NCBI GenBank assembly: GCA_947573135.1
Contig: CANPDU010000026.1
Location: 1 to 46,923 of the forward strand
Direction of reading: 5' to 3'
Origin: an uncultured Bacteroidales bacterium
GTDB taxonomy: Bacteria; Bacteroidota; Bacteroidia; Bacteroidales; Muribaculaceae
DNA length: 46,923 nt
A program made the position numbers and the translations under genes. This document shows, one piece after another, positions 8,279 through 17,764 of this stretch. Position 1 is the stretch's first letter; every line of letters begins with the position of its first letter. Under the pieces are notes generated by a model that was not told the origin of the DNA, searched no databases, and worked only from the letters and a program-made list of their open reading frames with translations.

Positions 8279-10021
8279 ATGAATCCACTGGAACTCAGCG
8301 AACAAGAAATCATCCGTCGCGGCAGCCTCGACACTATGCGCCAGATCGGTATAGATCCTTATCCTGCAGCCGAATATCCTGTGTCGGCTCACTCAGACGA
8401 GATAAAAGCCAATTTTAAAGACGACGCTCCGGCACGCGATGTCTGCGTGGCAGGCCGCATCATGAGCCGCCGCATTATGGGCAAGGCTGCATTTGTCGAA
8501 CTGCAGGACTCCAACGGGCGCATACAGATCTATGTGTCGCGCGACGAGATCTGTCCCGATGAAAACAAAGATCTCTATAACGTTGTGTTCAAGAAGCTGC
8601 TTGATATCGGTGACTTTATCGGTGTCGAGGGATATGTGTTCCGCACCCAGACCGGCGAGATCTCGGTTCACGCCCGCACTCTGACCGTGCTTAGCAAATC
8701 TCTCCGTCCGCTTCCGATCGTCAAGGTGAAAGACGGAGTGACCTATGACGCATTCGATGATCCCGAACTGCGTTACCGCCGCCGCTACGTCGACCTTGTG
8801 GTCAATGATCAGGTGAAGGATATATTTATCAAGCGCAGCAAGGTCTATGACTCGATGCGCCGATATTTCAACGAGCACGGTTATATGGAGGTCGAGACCC
8901 CGATTCTGCAGTCGATCGCCGGCGGAGCTTCGGCCCGTCCGTTCATCACCCACCACAATTCGCTCGACATGACTCTTTATATGCGCATCGCAACGGAGCT
9001 TTATCTGAAGCGTCTGATCGTCGGCGGTTTCGAGGGCGTATATGAGATCGGCAAAAATTTCCGCAACGAAGGCATGGACCGCACACACAATCCGGAGTTC
9101 ACCTGTATGGAGATTTATGTCGCTTATAAGGACTATAACTGGATGATGAAATTCACCGAGCAGATGCTCGAAAGAATATGCCTTGACGTCAACGGCACGA
9201 CCGATGTGAAGGTCGGCGACAATGTGATCAGCTTCAAGGCTCCGTTTCGCCGCGTGACCATGATCGATGCCATCAGGGAGCATACCGGCGTCGATATCAC
9301 CGGCATGAATGAGGATCAGCTTCGTGAAGTGTGCCGGCAGCTTGAGATCGAGGTCGACGAATCATTCGGCAAAGGCAAGCTTATCGACGAAATTTTCGGC
9401 GAAAAATGCGAAGGCAAATATATACAGCCGACGTTCATAACTGATTATCCTATCGAAATGTCGCCGCTTACAAAGCGTCACCGTAACAATCCGGAGCTTA
9501 CCGAACGTTTCGAACTGATGGTCAATGGTAAAGAGCTCTGTAACGCGTATTCCGAGCTCAATGACCCGATCGACCAGTATGAGCGTTTCGTCGAGCAGAT
9601 GCGACTTGGCGAGAAAGGCGATGACGAGGCAATGATCATAGACCACGATTTCATCCGTGCCCTCGAGTACGGCATGCCTCCTACGTCGGGCATGGGTATC
9701 GGCATGGATCGTCTGGTGATGCTCATGACCGGACAGACGACGATACAGGAAGTGCTTTTCTTCCCGCAGATGCGCCCCGAGAAAGTCGAGCGCCGCGACA
9801 AGCCTGAAGCTTACGAAGCTATCGGTATCGCAGCCGAATGGGTGGCTCCCCTTCAGAAAGCCGGAGTGCTGACTGTCGATGCTCTTGCTGATGTCGCTTC
9901 CGCCGGTAAACTGCACCAGGAGCTCTGCGGCCTGAACAAGAAATTCAAACTCGAACTTAAAAATCCCACAGTCGACGAAGTGACCGCCTGGATAGCAGCC
10001 GCATCTGCCACCCGTCAGTAA
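8279..10021 (+). CDS. lysS: Lysyl-tRNA synthetase, class II
   Basis: A 580-residue enzyme that charges tRNA-Lys. An OB-fold anticodon-binding domain (about residues 55-160; [16 protein letters not shown]) precedes the class II catalytic core, with motif 1 near [13 protein letters not shown], motif 2 at [15 protein letters not shown] and motif 3 at [12 protein letters not shown] (about residue 470). The protein is ~70 residues longer than E. coli LysS; the extra C-terminal segment (about 510-580) looks helical, and an extended C-terminus is what I expect in Bacteroidales homologues (from memory, not checked). It heads a plus-strand unit with gpsA (9 nt gap) and pgi. Confidence 0.97.
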   Translation: MNPLELSEQEIIRRGSLDTMRQIGIDPYPAAEYPVSAHSDEIKANFKDDAPARDVCVAGRIMSRRIMGKAAFVELQDSNGRIQIYVSRDEICPDENKDLYNVVFKKLLDIGDFIGVEGYVFRTQTGEISVHARTLTVLSKSLRPLPIVKVKDGVTYDAFDDPELRYRRRYVDLVVNDQVKDIFIKRSKVYDSMRRYFNEHGYMEVETPILQSIAGGASARPFITHHNSLDMTLYMRIATELYLKRLIVGGFEGVYEIGKNFRNEGMDRTHNPEFTCMEIYVAYKDYNWMMKFTEQMLERICLDVNGTTDVKVGDNVISFKAPFRRVTMIDAIREHTGVDITGMNEDQLREVCRQLEIEVDESFGKGKLIDEIFGEKCEGKYIQPTFITDYPIEMSPLTKRHRNNPELTERFELMVNGKELCNAYSELNDPIDQYERFVEQMRLGEKGDDEAMIIDHDFIRALEYGMPPTSGMGIGMDRLVMLMTGQTTIQEVLFFPQMRPEKVERRDKPEAYEAIGIAAEWVAPLQKAGVLTVDALADVASAGKLHQELCGLNKKFKLELKNPTVDEVTAWIAAASATRQ

Positions 10022-10030
10022 ACAACGATC

Positions 10031-11053
10031 ATGAACAGCTCCTCAGACACACATAGCCCGGCGTTTCCCGGCAAAACGGCCATACTCGGCAGCGGCACCT
10101 GGGCCACGGCTCTGGCCAAACTTATCCTTGCCAACAACAGGACGATAGGGTGGTATGTGCGTCGCGACAGCCTGATTGCCGATTTCATCGCTACGGGACG
10201 TAATACGGCCTATCTGTCGGATGTGGAGTTTGATGTGAGCCGTATTCGTTTTTCGAGCGACATAAATGAGGTGTGTGATGAGGCCGACACGATCATTATT
10301 GCCATACCGTCGCCCTATTTCAAGGACGAAACCGATAAGATCACTGCCGGCATATCCGGCAAGAATATAGTCTCGGCCGTCAAAGGCATCGTGCCGGGCG
10401 ACAATGTACTGATCACCGACTATATGCAGAGCCGTTTCGGTATTGCCCCTGACCGCTGTCTGGTTATAGGCGGACCATGCCACGCCGAAGAGGTGGCTAT
10501 GGCAAGACCGTCATATCTGACCGTCGCCTGCAGCGATATAGACCGCGCGGCAGTCTTCGCCCAGACACTGTCGGGAAAGAACACTCACACGATCACATCG
10601 GCCGATGTCGACGGGATCGAGTATGCCGCCGTGCTCAAGAATGTCTATGCCATCGCATCCGGAATTGTCCATGGTCTGAAAATGGGTGATAATTTTCTGG
10701 CAATGCTGATGTCAAACGCTATCCGCGAAATGGCCTCGTTTGTCAATACTGCCGTTCCGGTCAGCCGTGACATATGCGACTCCGTCTATCTCGGCGATCT
10801 CCTGATTACGGCTTATTCGCGTTTCTCTCGCAACCATTATTTAGGATCGATGATAGGCCGGGGCTATTCGGTCAAAGCGGCAAGAATGGAAATGGAGCAG
10901 ACTGCCGAAGGCTATTATGCGGCGAAGTGCATCCATGATATCAACGAACGTTATGAAGTGGCTATGCCGATACTTAACGGAGTCTACGACATCCTTTACC
11001 GCAAGGCAAAGCCTGATGAGACCGTGATCCGCATGGCTGAATATTTTGACTGA
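10031..11053 (+). CDS. gpsA: Glycerol-3-phosphate dehydrogenase [NAD(P)+]
   Basis: A 340-residue cytosolic enzyme that reduces dihydroxyacetone phosphate to sn-glycerol-3-phosphate for phospholipid synthesis. The N-terminal nucleotide-binding motif is AILGSGTWATALAKL (residues 17-31), followed by the GpsA signatures IAIPSPYF, VSAVKGI, VIGGPCHAEEV and the catalytic-lysine segment YAAVLKNVYAIASGI. Full length. It begins 9 nt after lysS and 46 nt before pgi, so co-transcription is likely. Confidence 0.96.
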   Translation: MNSSSDTHSPAFPGKTAILGSGTWATALAKLILANNRTIGWYVRRDSLIADFIATGRNTAYLSDVEFDVSRIRFSSDINEVCDEADTIIIAIPSPYFKDETDKITAGISGKNIVSAVKGIVPGDNVLITDYMQSRFGIAPDRCLVIGGPCHAEEVAMARPSYLTVACSDIDRAAVFAQTLSGKNTHTITSADVDGIEYAAVLKNVYAIASGIVHGLKMGDNFLAMLMSNAIREMASFVNTAVPVSRDICDSVYLGDLLITAYSRFSRNHYLGSMIGRGYSVKAARMEMEQTAEGYYAAKCIHDINERYEVAMPILNGVYDILYRKAKPDETVIRMAEYFD

Positions 11054-11099
11054 TATAAAAACTGAAATTCAAGAATATCATACTTAAAAATCAACTTCA

Positions 11100-12431
11100 A
11101 TGAAACAAATCGAACTCAGCATTAAAAATGCATTCGGCGCGACAACCCGTCAGGATGTCGACGCACTGAAACCCGCTGCGCAGCAGGGTCTCAGGAAACT
11201 CACCGACGGCAGCGGCCTCGGCAGTGATTTCCTCGGTTGGGTCAAACTGCCAAGTGAAACCCCGGCATCACTTCTCGACGATATCAATGCCACGGCAGCC
11301 GATCTGCGCGCCAACTGCGACACCGTCGTCGTGATCGGTATCGGAGGCAGCTATCTCGGAGCAAAAGCCGTGATCGAGGCTCTGTCGGATTCGTTCCAGG
11401 CTTACCGCCGCGATGCTGCGACACGTATTTTATTTGCAGGACAGAATATCGGCGAGGATTATCTCTACGAGCTGTCAGACTATCTGAAAGATAAGAAATT
11501 CGGAATAATCGTAATCTCTAAATCAGGTACGACTACCGAGCCGGCGATAGCTTTCCGTCTGCTCAAAGATCAGCTCGAGCATCAGCTCGGACGCGAGGAA
11601 GCGTCTAAGCGTATCGTTGCAGTAACAGACGCAAGCCGCGGCGCGCTCCGCAGCCTTGCAACCCAGGAAGGTTATAAGACTTATGTCATTCCCGACAACG
11701 TTGGCGGCCGTTTCTCTGTTCTCACTCCGGTCGGCCTGCTGCCTATAGCAGTCGCAGGGTTCGACATCCATGCACTCGTCGAAGGCGCCGCAGCTTTCGA
11801 AGAGGCAACGCTTACAGGAGCCAATGACATGTCGGTTCTGTATGCTCAGACCCGTAACGCTCTCTACCGTGCCGGTAAAAAGACAGAGATCCTCGTCAAC
11901 TATAACCCCAAACTCCATTTCTTCGGCGAATGGTGGAAACAGCTCTACGGCGAGAGCGAAGGCAAAGACCATAAAGGAATATTCCCCGCAGCTGTCGACA
12001 ACTCGACAGATCTCCACTCGATGGGTCAGTGGATTCAGGAAGGTGAGCGCACGATCTTCGAGACAGTCCTCTCTGTTGTCGAGCAGAAACACGAACTCCG
12101 CATCGGTCACGATGAGGCAAATCTCGACGGCCTTAACTTCCTTGCCGGCAAACGTGTCGACGAAGTAAACAAGATGGCTGAGCTTGGTACCATACTCGCT
12201 CACGTCGACGGCGGTGTGCCCAATATCCATGTCACAATTCCGGCTCTCACCGAAACATATCTCGGTCAGCTCATATATTTCTTCGAGGCTGCCTGCGGTG
12301 TCAGCGGATATATTCTCAACATCAATCCGTTCAATCAGCCGGGCGTAGAGGCTTACAAGAAAAACATGTTCGCTCTTCTCGAGAAACCCGGCTATGAAGC
12401 AGAAACCGAGGCTATCAAGAAACGTATCTGA
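11100..12431 (+). CDS. pgi: Glucose-6-phosphate isomerase
   Basis: A 443-residue isomerase interconverting glucose-6-phosphate and fructose-6-phosphate. Two SIS sugar-phosphate domains are evident: [19 protein letters not shown] and [17 protein letters not shown], plus [14 protein letters not shown] and the late signature [14 protein letters not shown]. The size matches the compact form found in Firmicutes and Bacteroidetes rather than the ~550-residue enterobacterial form. It ends the lysS-gpsA-pgi unit and is followed by a strong intrinsic terminator at 12459-12501. Confidence 0.96.
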   Translation: MKQIELSIKNAFGATTRQDVDALKPAAQQGLRKLTDGSGLGSDFLGWVKLPSETPASLLDDINATAADLRANCDTVVVIGIGGSYLGAKAVIEALSDSFQAYRRDAATRILFAGQNIGEDYLYELSDYLKDKKFGIIVISKSGTTTEPAIAFRLLKDQLEHQLGREEASKRIVAVTDASRGALRSLATQEGYKTYVIPDNVGGRFSVLTPVGLLPIAVAGFDIHALVEGAAAFEEATLTGANDMSVLYAQTRNALYRAGKKTEILVNYNPKLHFFGEWWKQLYGESEGKDHKGIFPAAVDNSTDLHSMGQWIQEGERTIFETVLSVVEQKHELRIGHDEANLDGLNFLAGKRVDEVNKMAELGTILAHVDGGVPNIHVTIPALTETYLGQLIYFFEAACGVSGYILNINPFNQPGVEAYKKNMFALLEKPGYEAETEAIKKRI

Positions 12432-12458
12432 CAGAATTTAGGATCTGAAACAAACAAG

Positions 12459-12501
12459 CAGACCGCAGTCATCCGAGAAATCGGGACTACGGTCTGTTTT
12501 T
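12459..12501 (+). terminator. Intrinsic terminator after pgi
   Basis: Stem CAGACCG-x-AGTC...GACT-x-CGGTCTG with a small internal CCGA/TCGG extension and GAAA loop, followed by TTTTTAT. It lies 28 nt after the pgi stop codon. Confidence 0.85.
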
Positions 12502-12540
12502 ATAATATGTATTGGTCTTTTGTTAAGCTAAAATAAAAAA

Positions 12541-12574
12541 CAGGCTGCAATTTTGGTTGCAGCCTGTCTTTTTA
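12541..12574. terminator. Bidirectional intrinsic terminator between pgi and the NlpE-like gene
   Basis: A perfect 10-bp stem CAGGCTGCAA/TTGCAGCCTG with a 6-nt loop, flanked by A-run on the left and T-run on the right. It works on both strands and is the terminator of the minus-strand lipoprotein gene ending at 12589. Confidence 0.85.
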
Positions 12575-12588
12575 TATCAGGGAAATGA

Positions 12589-13047
12589 TTATTTCACTGC
12601 GTTGAGAGTGTAGAAATCGGGAGCGGTGGGAGTCTCAAGTGAGTCGTTGAGCATGATGAGAGTAGAGTCTGTAGCGTTAAGGAAGCAGATGTCTTTAACG
12701 GCCGAGTCATTTACAGAAGGAGTAAGTTTGAGGTAAGAGAAACCGTTCTTGTCGACAGTTGTGTAAGTACCTTCAGACTTAACGCTGAGGATCTCGTTGA
12801 TGCCGAGGTTGGCAGTAGTGTCGAGAGCAAAGTAGGTCTCGATCATGTCATAGTTGCCGTCGTTGAGCTGGAGAGTGTACCATACGCCGTCACAGTCAGC
12901 AGCGGGAAGGATACCTGTGTAAGCAGCTTTGGCTACAGTGATTGTATCAGTTGCAGCGGCTTCAGCATCAGCTGCTTTTTTGCCTGAACAAGCTGCCATG
13001 CCGAGGATGGCGATAGTTGCGGTTGCGATAAAGAATAACTTTTTCAT
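12589..13047 (-). CDS. NlpE-like N-terminal domain lipoprotein
   Basis: A 152-residue lipoprotein: signal peptide with lipobox GMAAC (Cys20), then a small beta-barrel domain whose start, YTGILPAADCDGVWYTLQL, matches the NlpE N-terminal (copper-resistance/envelope-stress) domain. In E. coli NlpE the segment is LPCADCEG; here the first Cys of that CxxC is Ala, so the disulphide/metal pair is not present. Only the N-terminal domain is encoded; the OB-fold domain of E. coli NlpE is absent. It is a single-gene unit with terminators on its 3' side. An envelope sensing role is inference. Confidence 0.8.
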   Translation of the reverse strand: MKKLFFIATATIAILGMAACSGKKAADAEAAATDTITVAKAAYTGILPAADCDGVWYTLQLNDGNYDMIETYFALDTTANLGINEILSVKSEGTYTTVDKNGFSYLKLTPSVNDSAVKDICFLNATDSTLIMLNDSLETPTAPDFYTLNAVK

Positions 13048-13137
13048 AACTTTTTGAATTAAAATTTAGTAAATAGTGTGCAGTTATAGAATTTGGTAAT
13101 AATGCTTTTTCAAATAGGATACACTATAAATCGGCCG

Positions 13138-13145
13138 CGAAGTTA
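13138..13145 (-). promoter_or_regulatory. Possible -7 box of the NlpE-like gene
   Basis: Minus-strand TAACTTCG differs from TAnnTTTG by one base and lies about 90 nt upstream of the ATG. No -33 match. The 228 bp between 13048 and 13275 otherwise holds nothing identifiable. Confidence 0.35.
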
Positions 13146-13275
13146 CGAAATATTCTTAAATTTTAATGTGATTTGTGAATAAAAAAATTGCGATTATCTC
13201 AAATTTTTATGATTTGTTGTCTTTTTAATCCCCTATCGATAAAAACAAACCTCGTAAATCACACTTGAAAAAACA

Positions 13276-13887
13276 TTATATCTCTTTCAGCTCAGCGAGA
13301 CGGGCGATATATTTGCCGATGATGTCGAACTCGAGGTTGACGCGGTCGCCGACCTTGATGTTGCGGAAATTGGTGTGCTCGAATGTAAACGGTATGATCG
13401 CTACACGGAACGATCCGGACTCACTGTCGCATACGGTGAGACTGACGCCGTTGACGGTCACGGACCCTTTCTCGACGGTCATGTATCCTTTGGCTATCAT
13501 GCCAGGATCAATATTATAAGTGAATTTGTAATAGCGGCTGCCGTCAGCGTCTTCGATGCTCTCGCAAATGGCCGTGCAGTCGACGTGGCCCTGAACGATA
13601 TGCCCGTCAAGGCGCCCGTTCATCATCATAGAGCGTTCGAGGTTGACGAGATCACCGGGTTTGAGACTTCCGAGGTTCGACCGGTCGAGAGTCTCGCGTA
13701 TCGCGGTTACTTCATATGTGCTGTCGGGATGGATGGCCACTACGGTGAGACACACTCCGTTATGAGCCACGGACTGGTCGATGCGCAGCTCGTCGGCAAA
13801 CGAGCATTTCACGCGAAGATTGACATTACTTTCGTTATGAGTGATGGCGGTGATTTCGGCCGCTTCTTCTACTATACCTGAGAACAT
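13276..13887 (-). CDS. ribE: Riboflavin synthase alpha subunit
   Basis: A 203-residue enzyme dismutating two 6,7-dimethyl-8-ribityllumazine molecules to riboflavin. Two tandem lumazine-binding barrels are visible, the first starting MFSGIVEEAAEI with the conserved VAHNGVCLTVV, the second starting about residue 98 (DGHIVQGHVDC) with the equivalent VNGVSLTVCD. Full length. It begins 13 nt after the GH31 gene's stop codon, so it appears to be transcribed with that gene; no FMN riboswitch is seen in the tiny gap. Confidence 0.95.
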   Translation of the reverse strand: MFSGIVEEAAEITAITHNESNVNLRVKCSFADELRIDQSVAHNGVCLTVVAIHPDSTYEVTAIRETLDRSNLGSLKPGDLVNLERSMMMNGRLDGHIVQGHVDCTAICESIEDADGSRYYKFTYNIDPGMIAKGYMTVEKGSVTVNGVSLTVCDSESGSFRVAIIPFTFEHTNFRNIKVGDRVNLEFDIIGKYIARLAELKEI

Positions 13888-13900
13888 GATCTTGAATAAT

Positions 13901-16285
13901 TTAGTTGATGATTGATATTTCAGTTGTTTTTCCTGGTACGAATTTCAGTTTTACCGACAGCAGCCCCGAGTTGCTGTCGTAGATGAATTTTGTTTTTTTG
14001 CCGTTGACAGTGACCGAAGAGGGTGCAGCTGCAAGTCCGGGCACCTTGAAGTCAATGTCGATTTTGTCCGGGGTCATGTCGTATGTCCCTTCCGAGCTGA
14101 TTGTGATCTTCATATCCCCGTTGTCGGCGCAGTCGCCATTGAAGCGGATGAGTCTGTAACTGCCTTGGGCGAGCGAGCGCGGAGACATGCGATTGTCGTC
14201 AAAGAGAGTGTAGTCTGACTCAATGCCGCGAGTCGCATAGTAGCTTACGGTCAGACGTGAGGGATCATAATCCGTAGTATTCGTCATCCGGTAATCAGAC
14301 TGAGGAATAAATGCTCCGGCGCGTACGAAAAGCGGAAGGACATCGAGCGGGGCATCGTAGGAGTTTATCATTCCGGTGTAGCTTACCCGCGGATCACGCA
14401 TGTCGATCCAACGGCCGCGAGGAAAAACGATCGGGCGGCTTACGGCGCCCTGTTTCAGCACGGGAGCGACAAGGATGTCGCGTCCCCAGAGATATTCGTC
14501 GGTGATTGTGTCGCAGCCGGCGGGACCTTTGTCATGGAAATTGAGCGGACGCACCAGCGGCCATCCTTTTGTGGCGTTTTCGTATGCAAGTGTATAGTTA
14601 TATGGTATCCAGCGGTATCGGTCGGTTATAAGTTTTTTGATTATATCGGCCTGATCAGGATAGTGATATGGTTCGGCGTACTCCTGAGAATGAGTGCGGA
14701 GTACGGGAGAAAACAGACCGAGCTGGAGCCAGCGCACATAAAGTTCGGGATCTTTAGGGTTAGCCTCGTCAATAGCAAAACCACCGACATCGTGACTCAT
14801 GTAGCCGAGTCCGCTCAGGCCGGAGTTGAGCATGATGCGGATCTGAGGCTCGAGGCCGCCCCAAGAACGGGAGACATCGCCCGACCAGGGGAACACACTG
14901 AAACGCTGGAGCCCTGTAGTGCCGCCGCGCATGAGAGCGAACAGGCGCCGGTTGGGATATTTTTCAGCGAAGAGATCATAGATGATTTTACTCCAGTCAT
15001 TGCCGTAGCGGTTATGATATTCACGGCCTTTGAGACCGTTGGCATGGCGAGAGGAAGAAGGATGCTGTTCGGGTTCGCCGAGATCGCCCCACCATCCTGC
15101 AATGCCCATGTCGGTCAGTTCGCCGTAGCGTTTGGCGAGCCATGCTTTGGTATCGGGATTGGAGACATCAAACATTCCTCCCTTGCCGACCCATATCTCG
15201 ACTTCAAGCGGATTTCCGATTGAATCACGCACAAAAATACCTTTCGGTGCGAGAGAATCATAGTTTTCGACACCTTTGCCGTTGCGCAGGACATATGGTT
15301 GCGATATCGGCACAACATTAACTCCTTGTCGGGCGAGGGCGGTAAGCATTTTTTCGGGGTTAGGCCACTGTGCGGGCTCCCAGTCAAGGCGCCCCATATC
15401 TTCTTCTTTGCCGTACCAGTAAAGATCAAGCACGAGTCCGTCGAGCGGATAACCGAGCGATTTTAGCTGCTTGACTACTTCTTCTGTCTCAGCCTGAGTC
15501 TTGTAGCCATATTTCGACGTTATATAACCGAGAGCCCATAGCGGCGGCAGATCCTGTCGGCCGGTTATGGCAGTGAGCTGTTCGACAGCATCGGCGACGG
15601 TCGACACGCCGTTGACGAAATAATAACTTACGGCTCCGGGCGCCTCGGTGATGTATTTTATCGGATCCGAAAGGATAAGAGTCGATGCCGCGTAGTCGTC
15701 GAAGACCAGAGCGAAGCCGTCGGACGATACGACAAGCGGCATAGTGATGTTCATTTGGTCGATGCGGCTGTCGGTCCCGGTGTAGCCATATGTCGGGCGG
15801 TTATACATGACGAGCGTGTCACCACGCAGATCAAGCGAATGACCGCGCTCACCGGCGCCGTAGTATGCTCCTGAGGCCGTTGTGGCGAGTTCGATTTCGA
15901 ACTTGCCGTCATTGAGTGTGCGCACACCGTTGTCTGTGACTATGCGCCCGTCGCCGCCATAGATAGTCAGAGCGCCTGTCTGCGAATCGATGATGGCTGT
16001 CACGCTACCGGTGGAAATCGACGTCAGGTTGTCGTTGAGTGATGCCTTGATTGCACCGGTTTCCTCGCTGCGTGTGTCAAACCTGTTTGCTGTCAGCTCT
16101 TTTTCATCGCCTACTCGATTGGTGACTTTCAGTGTATTGGCGTTGATGACGCTGACTTCGACGGTGCGTCCTGCCGGAGTTACGGCGGTCAATGATTCGA
16201 ATGCATAGCCGTTGATTGCGGCGAAAGTGGCCGTGTATGTGACCGCCAGAATTATGAAAACAGTTTGTTTAAAATATACTTTCAT
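13901..16285 (-). CDS. Secreted glycoside hydrolase family 31 alpha-glycosidase
   Basis: A 794-residue enzyme with an N-terminal signal peptide (about 1-23). After an N-terminal beta-sandwich (GAYYGAGERGHSLDLRG) comes the GH31 catalytic barrel with GLVLDLYWYG, the nucleophile Asp401 in GWWGDLGEPE and the acid/base Asp470 in FPWSGDVSRSW, then C-terminal beta-domains. GH31 includes alpha-glucosidases and alpha-xylosidases; the exact substrate is not settled by these motifs. Location is periplasmic or outer surface; there is no lipobox. It follows the unrecognised membrane protein by 11 nt and precedes ribE by 13 nt. No SusC/SusD genes are nearby, so it is not part of a typical polysaccharide utilisation locus. 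Confidence 0.93.
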   Translation of the reverse strand: MKVYFKQTVFIILAVTYTATFAAINGYAFESLTAVTPAGRTVEVSVINANTLKVTNRVGDEKELTANRFDTRSEETGAIKASLNDNLTSISTGSVTAIIDSQTGALTIYGGDGRIVTDNGVRTLNDGKFEIELATTASGAYYGAGERGHSLDLRGDTLVMYNRPTYGYTGTDSRIDQMNITMPLVVSSDGFALVFDDYAASTLILSDPIKYITEAPGAVSYYFVNGVSTVADAVEQLTAITGRQDLPPLWALGYITSKYGYKTQAETEEVVKQLKSLGYPLDGLVLDLYWYGKEEDMGRLDWEPAQWPNPEKMLTALARQGVNVVPISQPYVLRNGKGVENYDSLAPKGIFVRDSIGNPLEVEIWVGKGGMFDVSNPDTKAWLAKRYGELTDMGIAGWWGDLGEPEQHPSSSRHANGLKGREYHNRYGNDWSKIIYDLFAEKYPNRRLFALMRGGTTGLQRFSVFPWSGDVSRSWGGLEPQIRIMLNSGLSGLGYMSHDVGGFAIDEANPKDPELYVRWLQLGLFSPVLRTHSQEYAEPYHYPDQADIIKKLITDRYRWIPYNYTLAYENATKGWPLVRPLNFHDKGPAGCDTITDEYLWGRDILVAPVLKQGAVSRPIVFPRGRWIDMRDPRVSYTGMINSYDAPLDVLPLFVRAGAFIPQSDYRMTNTTDYDPSRLTVSYYATRGIESDYTLFDDNRMSPRSLAQGSYRLIRFNGDCADNGDMKITISSEGTYDMTPDKIDIDFKVPGLAAAPSSVTVNGKKTKFIYDSNSGLLSVKLKFVPGKTTEISIIN

Positions 16286-16296
16286 TGGTTGAGGGA

Positions 16297-17616
16297 TTAT
16301 GGATCGATCCAGTAAGTGTAGCCGCGCCAGCTGATGGCTGTGTCTCCGTCGCGATTATAGGTCGGATTATGGTTGTCATCACGGCGCGGATCGACTTTTT
16401 TATTTATGGCGTCGGATGCTGCTTTGACGATCTTGGAAAAATTTTTTGATGAACTGAGTTGTGGAGCCCATTTTTCGGTGATGATGTCGAAACGGTAGTT
16501 GTTGAGATCATCGAAAAGGCCTTTCAGTGCGTCAATTTTTTCCATGTCATCGCGTTGCCATATGCGGTTGTTGTCAAGATAGACCGATGCTTCAGTCGGC
16601 TGAAACTCAGGGCTGTCGGTAACAGATGCCGTTTCGGCATGAGGTTTGTCGGCGGATGCAGCGGGAGCGTCCGCGTCTGAACATCCGTGGCCTAACAACA
16701 GCATTAAGATAATACCGGTCACAAAACCCGCAGCTCCCCAGATCCATTTGCCGATACTGCGACGTTCTGACAGACGCAGTTTGTTGGAGTTATCGGATCC
16801 TGCCACGGGCTTTCCGACTGTTTTATATCCTGCGACCGGACTGCGCAGTATGGGTTTTGATGATTCTATTTCAAATTCGAGCGACGTTCGCCCGTCGGGT
16901 GTAGAAATCGGCAGGGCGAAGATGTAAGTCAGCTGATCAGAGCGTTTGCCGGACGTTTTATCTGATTCTTTATATGTGTCACTATCAGTTGACTCTGTGG
17001 AATCATCTTCATATCTCTGTTCTTCTACATAGGTCAGACTTAGATCGACCATAGAATTTTGGAACGGGATAACCGAATCGTCAAGCAGAACCACAGCTTT
17101 GTAGCCGCTCCAGTCCGGCCGATAAATTTCTTCGCCTATGATGTCGGCTAAAGATCGGCCACTGGCTTTGCCATAGCTCAGAAAGGCATAGTCTTTTCCC
17201 CGCGAGGCTTTTATCCGGGGAGCTTTGTCTCGGAGATCATATTCGCGGCCGAACATGCGGTTGAGTTCATCCATCTCGGTTTGTGTGACGGCTTTGGCGA
17301 GAACTATGTCACTGACCCTCGAAAGTACCTCCTCAAGATCTTCGGCCATTATATCGAGATTTTTGTCGACGTAGATCGTAGCGTCGAGATGATTAGGACG
17401 CGTGGGGGGAATTGTCCTGATGACGTGGATAGCATAACCGCCGGAGAGATTGGTGACGATAAAGAATACAATTTTAGCCGAGGGAGCATAGTCTATCAGC
17501 GATACCGCCGTCCGCATGTCGGCGGCCGCACGTCGTCCTTCGTCAGTCGGGTTGATTTCGGCGAGACGGACGTTGTCGTGTGACGATTTTGATATGTAGA
17601 GTTGAAGAGTATTCAT
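16297..17616 (-). CDS. Unrecognised single-pass membrane-anchored protein
   Basis: A 439-residue protein I cannot place in a family. Residues 1-215 look like a folded cytoplasmic alpha/beta domain (strands such as KIVFFIVTNLSGGYAIHVI and YKAVVLLDDSVIPF), residues 220-300 are polar and low-complexity, a single membrane segment spans about 305-323 (WIWGAAGFVTGIILMLLLG), and the remaining ~115 residues, ending GDTAISWRGYTYWIDP, would lie outside. Without a signal peptide this is an N-in/C-out layout. Its ATG is only 7 nt from a TATTTTTG box, so the mRNA may be nearly leaderless. It is first in a unit with the GH31 enzyme and ribE. Confidence 0.8.
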   Translation of the reverse strand: MNTLQLYISKSSHDNVRLAEINPTDEGRRAAADMRTAVSLIDYAPSAKIVFFIVTNLSGGYAIHVIRTIPPTRPNHLDATIYVDKNLDIMAEDLEEVLSRVSDIVLAKAVTQTEMDELNRMFGREYDLRDKAPRIKASRGKDYAFLSYGKASGRSLADIIGEEIYRPDWSGYKAVVLLDDSVIPFQNSMVDLSLTYVEEQRYEDDSTESTDSDTYKESDKTSGKRSDQLTYIFALPISTPDGRTSLEFEIESSKPILRSPVAGYKTVGKPVAGSDNSNKLRLSERRSIGKWIWGAAGFVTGIILMLLLGHGCSDADAPAASADKPHAETASVTDSPEFQPTEASVYLDNNRIWQRDDMEKIDALKGLFDDLNNYRFDIITEKWAPQLSSSKNFSKIVKAASDAINKKVDPRRDDNHNPTYNRDGDTAISWRGYTYWIDP

Positions 17617-17623
17617 GTTGCTG

Positions 17624-17631
17624 CAAAAATA
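17624..17631 (-). promoter_or_regulatory. -7 box of the membrane protein-GH31-ribE unit
   Basis: Minus-strand TATTTTTG matches TAnnTTTG and is separated from the ATG at 17616 by just seven bases (CAGCAAC), implying a transcript with almost no 5' leader. A -33 TTTG is not apparent. Confidence 0.55.
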
Positions 17632-17727
17632 CGGAAAATTATGTAAATATGGTCAGGGACTGTGCTTTTGTTGTTGTTGATTCAAAATTTTTTTACCGAT
17701 TATAGTCTGACTGTTAAATCTTTTGAT

Positions 17728-17735
17728 TAGCTTTG
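17728..17735 (+). promoter_or_regulatory. -7 box of the histidine kinase gene
   Basis: TAGCTTTG matches the consensus, 29 nt upstream of the ATG at 17765, in the 148 bp gap shared with the divergent gene at 17616. Confidence 0.55.
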
Positions 17736-17764
17736 CAATCATTATGTCTTAAATCTCATTCAGC

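Noticed and set aside
13901-17616. Possible polysaccharide utilisation locus around the GH31 gene
   Set aside because: No SusC/SusD homologue, TonB-dependent receptor or PUL-type regulator is present within the flanking sequence; the nearby kinase pair is divergent and has its own promoter.
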